From: CAVVYW01 sp963752605
Lineage (GTDB): Bacteria > Actinomycetota > Thermoleophilia > Solirubrobacterales > 70-9
Reading direction: 5' to 3'
DNA length: 64,000 nucleotides
Assembly: GCA_963752605.1 (NCBI GenBank)
Contig: CAVVYW010000006.1
Location: 310,001-374,000, forward strand
Each line of letters begins with the position of its first letter. Positions within the stretch are counted from its first letter, which is position 1. Position numbers and translations under genes: made by a program. This document shows, in pieces, positions 43,833-53,876 of this stretch. A model generated the notes under the pieces. The model had not been told where the DNA came from, made no database searches, and saw only the letters and a program-made list of their open reading frames with translations.

Positions 43833-44927
43833 GTGAGCTCCACGGTTCTCGCGGTCGTCGGCGCGCGGCCGAACTTCGTGAAGATGGCGCCGGTCGTCGC
43901 CGCGCTCGAGGAGGGCGGCGAGGTCTCGGTGCGCCTGCTGCACACCGGCCAGCACTATGACCGCGCGCTGTCCGACGGCTTCATCGAGCAGCTCGGGATG
44001 CGCGATCCGGACGCCAACCTCGGGGTCGGCTCGGGCAGCCACGCCGAGCAGACCGCTGGCGTGCTGGCCGGGGTCGAGGCCGACCTGCAGGAGCATCCGG
44101 CGGACCTGACCCTGGTCGGCGGTGACGTCAACTCCACCTTGGCGGCGGCGCTCGCCGCGACCAAGCTGAACGTCGCCGTCGGCCACGTCGAGTCGGGGCT
44201 GCGCTCCGGCGACTGGTCCATGCCGGAGGAGGTGAACCGGGTGGTCACCGACCGGGTCTCAGACCTGCTGCTCTGCACCTCCGAGGACGCGGTCGAGAAC
44301 CTGGCGTCCGAGGGGATGGACGGCGACGGTGTGCAACTCGTCGGCAACACGATGATCGACAGCCTGCTGCGCATCCTCGATTCGACGGACCGCCAGACCG
44401 TCACCTCGGCGCAGGGGGTCGAGCGCCGCGGCTTCATCCTGGTCACGCTGCACCGGCCCGCCGTGGTGGACGACCCCGAGCGGCTGGGCGCCGTGCTCGA
44501 GGTGCTGGGAGAGCTCGGCCGCTCCCTCCCCGTCCTCTTCCCCGCGCACCCGCGGACGGTGGCGCGGCTGGAGGAGGCCGGGATCGCCGTGCCGGAGGGA
44601 GTGAGGATGGTCGAGCCGATGGGCTACGGCGAGTTCATCGCGCTGGAGGCTGAGGCGCGCCTGGTAATCACCGACTCCGGCGGCGTCCAGGAGGAGACCT
44701 CCGTCCTCGGCGTCCCCTGCCTCACCTACCGCACCACGACCGAGCGTCCGATCACGGTCTCGCTGGGCACGAACACGCTCGTCGGCATCGAGCCGGGCGC
44801 CCTGCGCGAGGCGGCCGAGCGTGAGCTCGCCGGCGAGCCACCCGAGCGCCCGCCCGAGATCCCCGGCTGGGACGGGAGGGCCGGCGCGCGCGCCGCCGAG
44901 GCGGTCGTATCCTTCCTCGCCTCATGA
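43833..44927 (+). CDS. wecB: UDP-N-acetylglucosamine 2-epimerase (non-hydrolysing)
   Basis: A 364-residue enzyme that makes UDP-ManNAc for surface polysaccharides. N-terminal VVGARPNFVKMAPVV, then HTGQHYDRALSDGF, GHVESGLRSGDWSMPEEVNR and TDSGGVQEETSVLGVPCLTYRTTTERPI are nearly invariant family segments. TAGCCT at 43820-43825 is 7 nt before the GTG start with no ribosome site, so leaderless initiation is likely. It overlaps the next gene (glycosyltransferase) by 4 nt and forms an operon with it and the DUF2304-like gene. Confidence 0.93.
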   Translation: MSSTVLAVVGARPNFVKMAPVVAALEEGGEVSVRLLHTGQHYDRALSDGFIEQLGMRDPDANLGVGSGSHAEQTAGVLAGVEADLQEHPADLTLVGGDVNSTLAAALAATKLNVAVGHVESGLRSGDWSMPEEVNRVVTDRVSDLLLCTSEDAVENLASEGMDGDGVQLVGNTMIDSLLRILDSTDRQTVTSAQGVERRGFILVTLHRPAVVDDPERLGAVLEVLGELGRSLPVLFPAHPRTVARLEEAGIAVPEGVRMVEPMGYGEFIALEAEARLVITDSGGVQEETSVLGVPCLTYRTTTERPITVSLGTNTLVGIEPGALREAAERELAGEPPERPPEIPGWDGRAGARAAEAVVSFLAS

Positions 44928-45694
44928 GTGGGTCCAGGAAGATCGCGATGGTCCCGGCCTTCAACGAGGAGGGCTCGGTCGTCGAAGTGATCGAGGCGCT
45001 GAACCACGAGGTGCCGGAGTTCGACGTGGTCGTGATCGACGACGGCTCGAGCGACGCGACCGCGGCGCGGGCCCGCGCGGCGGGCGCGACAGTCATCTCT
45101 CACCCCTTCAACCTCGGCATCGGCGGCGCCGTCCAGTCCGGCTACCGCTACGCGTATCTCTCCGGCTACGACGTCGCGATCCAGGTGGACGGCGACGGCC
45201 AGCACAACCCGACGCAGGTACGGAAGATCGAGGAGGGCCAGCGCACCAGCGGTGCCGACCTGGTCTGGGGCAGCCGCTTCCTCGAGCAGGCCGGATACGA
45301 CGTGCCGATCCTGCGCCGGGCGGGACGGAGGATCTTCTCGGGGATCGTCTCCATGATCACCCGCAAGCGGGTCACGGACCCGACTTCGGGATTCCGGATC
45401 GCGAATCGCCGCGCCATCGAACTGTTCGCGCGCGACTACCCGCACGACTACCCCGAGGTCGAGGCGATCCTGATGGCGCACTCACACGACCTGACGATCA
45501 GCGAGGTGGCCGTCGAGATGCGGCAGCGCCAGACCGGCCGCTCATCGATCAACCTGATCAACGCGGGCTACTACATGGTGCGGGTGCTGCTGGCGATCTT
45601 CATCGGCCTCTTCCGCCGCAGCCCGGTGCCGCCGTCCGAGGACAAGTGGCTGGCGACGCCGCAGCCCGAGGTGCTCGAGGGCGCCCGCCGCTAG
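44924..45694 (+). CDS. Glycosyltransferase family 2 (DPM1/polyprenyl-phosphate mannosyltransferase-like)
   Basis: A 256-residue GT-A-fold enzyme. MVPAFNEEGSV, VVIDDGSSDAT and QVDGDGQHNP (metal-binding D-x-D) are the standard motifs, followed by LVWGSRF and GRSSIN. It likely moves a sugar from a nucleotide donor to a polyprenyl phosphate or a growing glycan. It overlaps wecB (4 nt) and the DUF2304-like gene (1 nt), a typical arrangement in actinobacterial polysaccharide loci. Confidence 0.9.
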   Translation: MSGSRKIAMVPAFNEEGSVVEVIEALNHEVPEFDVVVIDDGSSDATAARARAAGATVISHPFNLGIGGAVQSGYRYAYLSGYDVAIQVDGDGQHNPTQVRKIEEGQRTSGADLVWGSRFLEQAGYDVPILRRAGRRIFSGIVSMITRKRVTDPTSGFRIANRRAIELFARDYPHDYPEVEAILMAHSHDLTISEVAVEMRQRQTGRSSINLINAGYYMVRVLLAIFIGLFRRSPVPPSEDKWLATPQPEVLEGARR

Positions 45695-46116
45695 TGCTCC
45701 TCCTGGGCGCAACCGACACGCTCGACACCCGAGTCCAGCTCGTCGCGATCGTGGGCTCGGCGCTCCTCTTCTTCTTCGTACTGGAGCTGCTGCGCCGCCG
45801 CCGGCTCGGCGAGCCCTACGCGATCCTCTGGCTTGTCGCCTCGGTCGTGCTGCTGACGCTGGCTGTCTGGGACGACCTGCTGGACGAGCTCGCCGACGTG
45901 GTCGGGATCGCGGTTCCCGCCAACGCGCTGTTCATCGTCGCCTTCGGGTTCGTGCTGATCCTGCTGCTGAGCTTCTCGGTGGTGCTCTCCCGCCTCTCGC
46001 GGGAGAACAAGGTCCTGGCGCAGGAGATCGCACGCTTGAACCGGGCGCAGGCCCAGGCACCGAGCCAGGCGCGGGACGCCGAGCCTGCACGACAGGAATC
46101 ACCCACCGCGAAATAG
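45694..46116 (+). CDS. DUF2304-like small membrane protein
   Basis: A 140-residue protein with three hydrophobic segments and a charged C-terminus (LSRLSRENKVLAQEIARLNRAQAQA, coiled-coil-like). It matches the plan of DUF2304 proteins, which follow GT2 genes and are thought to assist polyprenyl glycosyltransferases. GTG start overlaps the stop of the glycosyltransferase gene by one base. Function inferred from context. Confidence 0.75.
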   Translation: MLLLGATDTLDTRVQLVAIVGSALLFFFVLELLRRRRLGEPYAILWLVASVVLLTLAVWDDLLDELADVVGIAVPANALFIVAFGFVLILLLSFSVVLSRLSRENKVLAQEIARLNRAQAQAPSQARDAEPARQESPTAK

Positions 46117-46155
46117 GGGCAGGAGTCGAGGCCCCGTCGGGCGAAAGCGGGGACC

Positions 46156-46494
46156 ATGAAGTCAGCGAGCCGCACCCTGGTCAAATCCCCGCCGGAGCTG
46201 TGGGAGCTGCTGGATCAGCCCGAGCGCATGCAGGGCCTGATGTCCGCCCTGGTCGGCGAGGCAACCGAGGTGAACGTCATCAAGAGAAAGCCGGAGGAGC
46301 TGCTCTGCTGGGAGGCGAGGCGGAGCGGCGATCAGGCCTGGATCGAAGTCGAGCTCTCGGAGTCCGGCTGGGGCACCCAGGTGGAGGTCACCGCCGAGAA
46401 CGGCGGCGAGCCCACCAAGCTCGAGGGCTGGCTGGACGCCGTGATGGATGAGCTCTCCACTCCGGAGAAGCGGCCCTTCAAGGGCATCGTCTAG
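46156..46494 (+). CDS. SRPBCC-fold small protein
   Basis: A 112-residue protein with a START/Bet v1-like pattern: SRTLVKSPPELWELLDQPERMQGLMSAL, then AWIEVELSESGWGTQVEVTAE. Such domains bind hydrophobic ligands or serve as chaperones. The assignment rests on overall pattern; no motif is decisive. It is followed by a GIY-YIG-like gene 13 nt downstream. Confidence 0.6.
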   Translation: MKSASRTLVKSPPELWELLDQPERMQGLMSALVGEATEVNVIKRKPEELLCWEARRSGDQAWIEVELSESGWGTQVEVTAENGGEPTKLEGWLDAVMDELSTPEKRPFKGIV

Positions 46495-46507
46495 CCCCGT
46501 CGGGACG

Positions 46508-47101
46508 ATGGCGTCCCGCGTCTACGTGATCGAGCTGGACCGCGCCGCCGGCCGCCGCCGGGATCCGCGCATCCCCTGGGTCTACGTCGGGTCGAGCGCG
46601 CGCAGCCCTGAGGAGCGATTCGAGCAGCATCTCCGCGGCTACAAGTCGGCGCGGTTGGTAAAGCGCTTCGCGGTCCGGTTGCGCCCCGATCTCTACGAGG
46701 ACCTCAAGTCCTTCCCGGGATCGAAGACGGCCCAGCGCGCCGAGGAGGAGCGGGCCCGAGAGCTGGCCGCCTGCGGATTCGTCGCCCACTGCGACGGCAC
46801 CTCCTACGGAAAGGGCGAGGGTGGCTGGACCGAGTGGGACGCAGAGCGACTCGGGCCGGTCAGTGAACACCTGGATGCCGCGATCGCAGACCTGGCCGAG
46901 TCGTGCTTCGAGCCACCGCCGGACCATCGCCTCGCCCAGCTACTGCGGGGCGAGTTCGGCTTCTGGCTCTCCGACTACCTCGACCCCCTCGACCCACCTC
47001 CCTCCTACGGGCTGTTCGCCCACGTGCAGCTGGATGCCCTGAAGGAGCGAGTCGAGTGCCTCGCCCTATCCTTGGACCATGGCCACGCGCCCCAAGGATG
47101 A
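46508..47101 (+). CDS. Possible GIY-YIG-superfamily protein
   Basis: A 197-residue protein. The first part, VYVIELDRAAGRR...WVYVGSSARSPEERFEQHLRGYKSARLVKRF, resembles the GIY-YIG nuclease core (two Tyr strands, Gly-Ser turn, conserved Arg), but the canonical GIY/YIG letters are only partly present (VYV-YVG). The C-terminal ~100 residues are unfamiliar. Its end overlaps the mutase start by 23 nt. It may be a nuclease or a degenerate binding relative. Confidence 0.5.
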   Translation: MASRVYVIELDRAAGRRRDPRIPWVYVGSSARSPEERFEQHLRGYKSARLVKRFAVRLRPDLYEDLKSFPGSKTAQRAEEERARELAACGFVAHCDGTSYGKGEGGWTEWDAERLGPVSEHLDAAIADLAESCFEPPPDHRLAQLLRGEFGFWLSDYLDPLDPPPSYGLFAHVQLDALKERVECLALSLDHGHAPQG

Positions 47102-48791
47102 CGCGAAGACCGAGGGCGCCAACGGCGGCTCAGGCGACGGCGCTTCGCCCGAGAAGCAACAGGCAGCGGTAGACGAGGACCTCCACCGCTACATCGCGCC
47201 GGTCGTTGGCCCCGACGACGAACGGGTCTTCACCGACTCCGGGATCGAGGTAAAGCGCCTCTACGAGGAGGACGACGTCAAGCCCGGCCTCGAGGAGCGG
47301 CTCGGCGAGCCCGGTGACTACCCCTTCACGCGCGGGATCCACCCCGGCATGTACCGCGACCGGCTCTGGACCATGCGCCAGTACGCGGGCTTCGCCAGCC
47401 CCGAGGACACCAACGAGCGCTACCGCTACCTGATCGAGCACGGCTCGACCGGCCTCTCGATGGCCTTCGACCTGCCGACCCAGCTCGGCCGCGACTCCGA
47501 CGACCCGCTCTGCGCCGGCGAGGTCGGCCGCACCGGCGTCCCGATCGACACGCTCGAGGACATGCGGATCTGCTTCGACCAGATCCCGCTCGGCGAGGTC
47601 TCCACCTCGATGACGATCAACGCACCGGCGGCGATCCTGCTGCTGCTCTACGAGCTGGTCGGCGAGGAGCAGGACGTTCCCTCCACCGAGCTGCGCGGCA
47701 CCGTCCAGAACGACGTGCTGAAGGAGTACATCTCGCGCGGCAACTACATCTACCCGCCCGAGCCGACGATGCGGCTCACCACCGACATCTTCGCCTACTG
47801 CAACGAGAACGTCCCCAGGTGGAACACGATCTCGATCTCCGGCTACCACATGCGCGAGAAGGGCTGCTCGGCCGTGCAGGAGGTCGCCTTCACCCTCGCC
47901 AACGCGATCGCCTACGTGGAGGGCGGGATCGCCGCCGGGCTCGACGTGGACAAGTTCGGCCAGCGGCTCGCCTTCTTCTTCAACTGCCACAACAACGTCT
48001 TCCAGGAGATCGCCAAGTTCCGGGCGGTGCGGCGGATGTGGGCGAAGATCATGCGGGAGCGCTTCGGGGCCAGCGAGGAGAAGGCCCAGACCATCCGCTT
48101 CCACACCCAGACCGGCGGGGTGACGCTCCAGGCCCAGCAGCCCGAGGTGAACATCATCCGGGTGGCGCTCCAGGGCTTCGCGGCGGCCGCGGGCGGGACC
48201 CAGTCCCTACATACCAACGGCTTCGACGAGGCGCTGGCGCTGCCGACCGAGCGCTCCGCGCGGATCGCGCTGCGCACCCAGCAGGTGCTCGCCCACGAGT
48301 CGGGCGTCGCGGACACCGTGGACCCGTTCGCCGGCTCCTACTTCATCGAGAACCTGACCGACGAGATCGAGGCGCGGTCATGGGAGCTGATGGAGAAGGT
48401 CGCGGACCTCGGCGGCTCGGTGAACGCGCTCGAGTTCATGCAGCGCGAGGTGGAGGAGTCGGCGCTCTCCTACCACGAGCGCTACGACACGGGACAGGAC
48501 ATCGTCGTCGGCGTCAACAAGTACGTCACCGACCAGGTGGACGAGGTGGACATCCTCAAGGTCGACCCCGAGTCCGAGAAGCGCCAGCTCAAGCGCCTCA
48601 AGAAGTGGAAGGCGAACCGCGACCAGGCCGATGTGGACGCCCGCCTCGCCGACCTGCGCAAGGCCGCCGAGGGCGACGAGAACCTGCTGCCGCCGATCAA
48701 GGAGGCGCTCCGCGCCGGCGCCTCGATCGGAGAGGTCTGCGGCGCGATGCGCGACGTCTTCGGCGAGTACCAGGGCGGCGCGTTCTTCTAG
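47079..48791 (+). CDS. Methylmalonyl-CoA mutase, catalytic subunit without B12-binding domain
   Basis: A 570-residue TIM-barrel subunit of the methylmalonyl-CoA mutase family: PFTRGIHPGMYRDRLWTMRQYAGFA, AFDLPTQLGRDSD, GTVQNDVLKEYISRGNYIYPPEP, NTISISGYHMREKG and THTNGFDEALALPTE-type segments (here LHTNGFDEALALPTE) are conserved. The C-terminal cobalamin-binding domain (DxHxxG) is absent, so a separate small subunit, not in this window, is expected. TATCCT at 47067-47072 is 6 nt before the ATG (leaderless). It acts in propionyl-CoA to succinyl-CoA metabolism with the carboxylase subunits nearby. Confidence 0.93.
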   Translation: MATRPKDDAKTEGANGGSGDGASPEKQQAAVDEDLHRYIAPVVGPDDERVFTDSGIEVKRLYEEDDVKPGLEERLGEPGDYPFTRGIHPGMYRDRLWTMRQYAGFASPEDTNERYRYLIEHGSTGLSMAFDLPTQLGRDSDDPLCAGEVGRTGVPIDTLEDMRICFDQIPLGEVSTSMTINAPAAILLLLYELVGEEQDVPSTELRGTVQNDVLKEYISRGNYIYPPEPTMRLTTDIFAYCNENVPRWNTISISGYHMREKGCSAVQEVAFTLANAIAYVEGGIAAGLDVDKFGQRLAFFFNCHNNVFQEIAKFRAVRRMWAKIMRERFGASEEKAQTIRFHTQTGGVTLQAQQPEVNIIRVALQGFAAAAGGTQSLHTNGFDEALALPTERSARIALRTQQVLAHESGVADTVDPFAGSYFIENLTDEIEARSWELMEKVADLGGSVNALEFMQREVEESALSYHERYDTGQDIVVGVNKYVTDQVDEVDILKVDPESEKRQLKRLKKWKANRDQADVDARLADLRKAAEGDENLLPPIKEALRAGASIGEVCGAMRDVFGEYQGGAFF

Positions 48792-48843
48792 GCGCGACGC
48801 CCCCTCAGAAAGAGGGAACGGCGGGCGTCCCTAGAATCGCCAC

Positions 48844-50415
<1,572 letters not shown>

Positions 50416-50422
50416 AGCGCTG

Positions 50423-51967
50423 CTACCTGCGCCGCTTCCGCTTCTTCTTCACGCACTTGCCCTTCCTAAGCTTCCGGCCCTTCTTGCACTTCTTGCGGGC
50501 CGCAGGCTGAGTCGCCGGGGTGGCGGCCGGAGTCGTGCCGCCGCCGGCGGGCGGTGGTGGGTCTGCCGCGAACCGCTGGATCCGGTTGTTGAATCCATCG
50601 GCGACAAAGAGCCCTCCAGCTGCATCTGTCGCCAGGCCAGTGGCGACGTTGAGCTCGCCGCCCAGCGCCGAGGTGGTCTCACCCAACTTGCAGTTGGCCG
50701 CCACCGTGCAGATCTCGAAGCCGGTGCCCATCGCGACGCTGTCCACGTCCTTGCCCCAGGTTCGCTGGAAGGCGAGCGAGGAGCTGAACCGCTGGACCCT
50801 GGAGGCCGCGCCATCGGCCACGTAGACGTTCCCGGCCGCATCCAGGGCGACGTCGTAAACGAGGGCGAACTCGCCGCCGAGCAGCGGGGCGGGGCCACCC
50901 TGCTTGCAGTTGCCTGCCACTGTGCAGATCTCCGCCCCGGTGCCCGGTGCGACGCTGTCGACGTCCTTGCCCCAGGCAGCCACGAAGTTGCCCGAAAGAT
51001 CGGACTTCTGTACCCGGGAGTTGCCCTGATCGGCGACGTAGACGTTCGCAGCGTCGACCGCGAGGCCGCCGGGTTGGCTGAACTCGCCGCCGTTCGCCGG
51101 GGGGCCGATTACGCCGCCCTTGCAGTCGGGGGCGTTGGTGCAGATCTCGAAGACCGGACCCATGTCTCCCGTCATTCCGGTCTCGATCACGTCATTGCCC
51201 CAGGTCCGCTGGAAGGCCCCCGTGGAGCTGAGCTTCTGGATCCGGTGGCCGGCCTGTTCGGCGACGTAGAGATTCCCGGTCGCGTCTGTTTCAACGCCCG
51301 TCGGATTATTGAACTCGCCGCCCAGGCCACCCGCGACGCCCGTCTTGCAGTTGAGGGCCGTCACGCAGATCTCGGCACCGGGGCTCACCACGACGCCGTC
51401 CACGTCCCTCCCCCAGGCCGCCACGAAGGTGCCCGAGGTGTTGAAGACCTGGATCCGCTTGAAATTGCGGTCGGCGACGTAGACGCTGCCCGCGTTGACC
51501 GCAACGTCGAATGGCTGGCTGACCTCGCCGCCAAGGCCGGTGCCGGCCGCGGCGGTCTTGCAGATGTCCATCCCGGCAACACAGATCTCGAAGGCTCCGG
51601 TGCCGCTGTCGTTCACCCCGATGTCGATCACGTCCTTGCCCCAGGCACGGAGGAAGTTTCCGGAGGAGTCGAACTTCTGGATGCGGTTGTTGTTTGTGTC
51701 GGCGACGTAGACGTTCCCCGAGGCGTCGAGATCGACTCCATGCGGGAGGTTCATCGCGCCGCCCGGCGCGGTGGCGTTGCCGCCGATCTGGCAGTTGGCG
51801 GCAACGGTGCAGATCTCGAAGCCCATCCCCACCGCAACGCTGTCCACATTCAGGCCCCAGGCTCGCTCCCAGGCTCCATCGGCCGCCTGCGCAGGCGCCG
51901 CCAGCGCCAGCCCCACTCCGATCGCGACTATCCAAACCCGCCAGATCATGCCGATCAACACTCTCAC
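50423..51967 (-). CDS. Secreted NHL-repeat protein with basic cysteine tail
   Basis: A 514-residue exported protein. Signal peptide about 1-28 (ending in APAQAADGAW). About six to seven NHL-type propeller repeats of 65-75 residues, each with the pattern DASGNVYVADTNNNRIQKFDSSGNFLRAWGKDV, and an unusual insert with paired cysteines (EICTVAANCQIGG) in every repeat. The C-terminal linker (AGGGTTPAATPATQPAAR) leads to KKCKKGRKLRKGKCVKKKRKRRR-type basic tail with two cysteines. It lies antisense between the carboxyltransferase and the epsilon subunit gene, interrupting a usual gene group. The start may also be the ATG at 51949. Confidence 0.8.
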   Translation of the reverse strand: MRVLIGMIWRVWIVAIGVGLALAAPAQAADGAWERAWGLNVDSVAVGMGFEICTVAANCQIGGNATAPGGAMNLPHGVDLDASGNVYVADTNNNRIQKFDSSGNFLRAWGKDVIDIGVNDSGTGAFEICVAGMDICKTAAAGTGLGGEVSQPFDVAVNAGSVYVADRNFKRIQVFNTSGTFVAAWGRDVDGVVVSPGAEICVTALNCKTGVAGGLGGEFNNPTGVETDATGNLYVAEQAGHRIQKLSSTGAFQRTWGNDVIETGMTGDMGPVFEICTNAPDCKGGVIGPPANGGEFSQPGGLAVDAANVYVADQGNSRVQKSDLSGNFVAAWGKDVDSVAPGTGAEICTVAGNCKQGGPAPLLGGEFALVYDVALDAAGNVYVADGAASRVQRFSSSLAFQRTWGKDVDSVAMGTGFEICTVAANCKLGETTSALGGELNVATGLATDAAGGLFVADGFNNRIQRFAADPPPPAGGGTTPAATPATQPAARKKCKKGRKLRKGKCVKKKRKRRR

Positions 51968-52034
51968 GACCGACCGCGCCTGTCCATCCCCAAAATTCAG
52001 AGGAGTTCGTGCCTCCGCGGAGTACTGTCAGGTC

Positions 52035-52268
52035 ATGGCCGGACGCAACGGCAAGCACACCCCGCCGAGACCGCAGATCGAGATCCAGCAGGCCAACGCC
52101 TCTCCCGAGGAGGCGGCGGCGATCGCGGCGGCGCTCGAGCAGTTCCTGAGTGAGACCGCGCCGGCCGCCCAGGCCACGCGCCCCAAGAGCGGCTGGCAGA
52201 GCGCCGCCCTCGCCGAGGGGGTCCGGAGCTTCCAGCCCGGTGGCTGGGGCCCCTCGCCCGGCCGCTGA
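52035..52268 (+). CDS. Acyl-CoA carboxylase epsilon subunit
   Basis: A 77-residue small subunit typical of actinobacterial acyl-CoA carboxylases, which stimulates the carboxyltransferase. Pattern: ANASPEEAAAIAAALEQFL, then GWQSAALAEGVRSF, matching the short helical family. It is small and low in information, so the call rests also on the context of the beta subunit upstream (separated by the NHL gene). Start ATG at 52035. Confidence 0.7.
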   Translation: MAGRNGKHTPPRPQIEIQQANASPEEAAAIAAALEQFLSETAPAAQATRPKSGWQSAALAEGVRSFQPGGWGPSPGR

Positions 52269-52365
52269 GCGCCCGTTTTCCGCAAATTGCGCTTGCCTCG
52301 GGCGCTCGTTTCGAATAGAACAGGGGCCGCGAACCCCGCCTCAGACTCCAAGGAGAGGAGATTCA

Positions 52366-52575
52366 GTGGCCGTAGTCAAGATCATCGAGCTCGTCGGGTC
52401 CTCCAAGAAATCATCCGACGACGCCGCGCAGCAGGCGCTGAAGCAGGCGCAGACCTCTCTGCGCAACATCCGCGCGATCGACGTCGTCAGCACTGGTCTC
52501 CGCGGCGACAACCTCGACGAGTGGCGAGCCCACGTCCGCGTCGCCTTCCTGATCGAGGGCACCGAGGTCGACTGA
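52366..52575 (+). CDS. Dodecin, flavin-storage protein
   Basis: A 69-residue dodecin: VAVVKIIELVGSSKKSSDDAAQQALKQAQTSLRNIRAIDVV is the one-helix, three-strand fold that assembles to a hollow dodecamer binding riboflavin or FMN (W/R pockets: DEWRAHVRVAF). GTG start with AAGGAGAGGAG 5 to 6 nt upstream. It is preceded by 97 bp without an evident element. Confidence 0.92.
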   Translation: MAVVKIIELVGSSKKSSDDAAQQALKQAQTSLRNIRAIDVVSTGLRGDNLDEWRAHVRVAFLIEGTEVD

Positions 52576-52632
52576 GCTTGGGAGGAGAGGTGGCGGCGGG
52601 CGTCGGTGCGGCGTCCGCCGCCCCCTTGCCCC

Positions 52633-53592
52633 TCAGAGGCTGACCGTCTGCGCCTCGAGGCGCCCGTCCCTCCAGGCCTCGTAGACCGCTTGGACGATCG
52701 CCAGATCCTGGATCGCCAGACCGGTCGAGTCGAAGAGGGTGATCTCCTCGGCGGAGCGGCGGCCGGCGGCCGATCCCGTCAGGACCTCCCCGAGCTGGAT
52801 GACGTGCTCCTCCTTGACGATGCCCGCCTGCACCCCGTGGGCCAGCTCTCCGCCCGCGCTCGCCTGCTCCCACTCGTCGCAGAAGAGCCGGCAGCGCTCG
52901 ATCGCATCGAGCTCGACCTCGGCCTTTCCGTGGGCGTCCGCTCCCAGGACGGCGATGTGCTGGCCGGGCCGGAGGTCGCTCGCCAGGATCACCGGCTCCA
53001 CGCCCGGCGTCACCGTGACCACGACATCCTGGGCGGCCGCCTCGGACCGGTCCCCGACCCGCCATCCCAGTTCGCCCGCGAGTGCCTCGGCCGCATCGGC
53101 GCGGACATCGGAGCAGACGCCGGACCCGTAGCCGGTTGCGGCCAGGCAGCGCGCGGCCCAGCTCCCGTTGATCCCGCAGCCGATGATCCCGACCGAGGCG
53201 GCATCGTCGCGGGCAAGGGCCTGAGCGGAGACGGCGGCCGCAGCGCCGGTCCGCAACGAGGTGACCGAGGAGCACTCGATCACCGCCAGCTCCTCGCCGG
53301 TGGTCGCGTCGGAGAGGACCACGACGCCCCGCACCACCGGCAGCCCCTTCTCCGTGTTGTGAGGGAAGGAGGTAACCCACTTGAGCAACGCCAGGCCATC
53401 ACCCCGGGCCGGCATCGCGCGAAAGTCGCCGTGGGGAGGGCTGTCGAGATAGACCTTGGCCGGCATCGTCCACTCGCCTGCCGCGTGCCGCTCGAACGCG
53501 ACCTTGGTCCGCTCGACCGCGGTCGCCGGATCCACCGCGGCTAGCACCGCCTCACCGGAAATGACCGGGATTTCAGTCACGGCGCGATTCAT
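52633..53592 (-). CDS. Ornithine cyclodeaminase / mu-crystallin family enzyme
   Basis: A 319-residue NAD(P)-dependent enzyme. Residues: VISGEAVLAAVDPATAV, LKWVTSFPHNTEKGLPVVRGVVVLSDATTGE (substrate and catalytic loop) and VGIIGCGINGSWAARCL (dinucleotide-binding). Family members deaminate ornithine, reduce ketimines or make/oxidise alanine- and other amino-acid derivatives. Specificity not determinable. Start ATG at 53592, since upstream reading runs through the structured non-coding region. Confidence 0.85.
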   Translation of the reverse strand: MNRAVTEIPVISGEAVLAAVDPATAVERTKVAFERHAAGEWTMPAKVYLDSPPHGDFRAMPARGDGLALLKWVTSFPHNTEKGLPVVRGVVVLSDATTGEELAVIECSSVTSLRTGAAAAVSAQALARDDAASVGIIGCGINGSWAARCLAATGYGSGVCSDVRADAAEALAGELGWRVGDRSEAAAQDVVVTVTPGVEPVILASDLRPGQHIAVLGADAHGKAEVELDAIERCRLFCDEWEQASAGGELAHGVQAGIVKEEHVIQLGEVLTGSAAGRRSAEEITLFDSTGLAIQDLAIVQAVYEAWRDGRLEAQTVSL

Positions 53593-53656
53593 ACGCGAAC
53601 TCGATGCGTTTGGGGTGCCACCTGTGAACGGGTGTGGCCAAGCGTTCGAAATGCGC

Positions 53657-53747
53657 GGAGGGCGAACTCCCGAGGTGGGAGGCACAGCCCAGGACTGTTG
53701 CGATCGGTCCGCGAGGACTGGTTCTGGTTCGAGTCCAGCGCCCTCCG
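53657..53747 (+). ncRNA. tRNA-like RNA with 8/4 acceptor branch and long variable arm
   Basis: A full cloverleaf can be drawn. Acceptor: 8 bp, 53657-53664 with 53739-53746 (the pairing continues 4 bp outwards, so 53653-53664 and 53739-53750 are perfectly complementary over 12 bp). D arm: 5 bp, 53667-53671/53677-53681 with a 5-nt loop. Anticodon-type arm: 53682-53701 with loop CCCAGGA (middle triplet CAG) but no U33 and one bulged T. Variable arm: 6 bp, 53705-53720. T arm: 4 bp with canonical loop TTCGAGT, 53724-53738. Discriminator G at 53747; no CCA. 8/4 geometry, short D loop, long V arm and G73 resemble selenocysteine-type or allo-tRNAs with serine identity. The missing U33 means it may be regulatory, degenerate, or damaged by a sequence error. 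Confidence 0.5.
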
Positions 53748-53777
53748 CGCCTCTAGACTTGACTGACTGGGCTGTGC

Positions 53778-53829
53778 ACGGAGCTTCCGCTCCGTTTCGC
53801 CCGGGTCGGCCCGCAATTGCGGGCCGACC
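53778..53829 (+). ncRNA. Structured RNA unit 1: small hairpin plus 11-bp hairpin
   Basis: A 7-bp hairpin (53778-53795, loop TTCC), a linker TTCGCCCG, and a perfect 11-bp hairpin (53804-53829, loop AATT) followed by TGCTTTCT, which could act as a weak terminator. A second unit of the same design starts 99 nt later. Confidence 0.6.
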
Positions 53830-53876
53830 TGCTTTCTGGATGTGCTCGCCTCTAAAATCCAAAGCCTGAATTGCGC

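Noticed and set aside
53657..53747. Ordinary selenocysteine tRNA
   Set aside because: The cloverleaf resembles tRNA-Sec, but no TCA anticodon is present and no selA/selB genes are in the window, so only a tRNA-like call is made.
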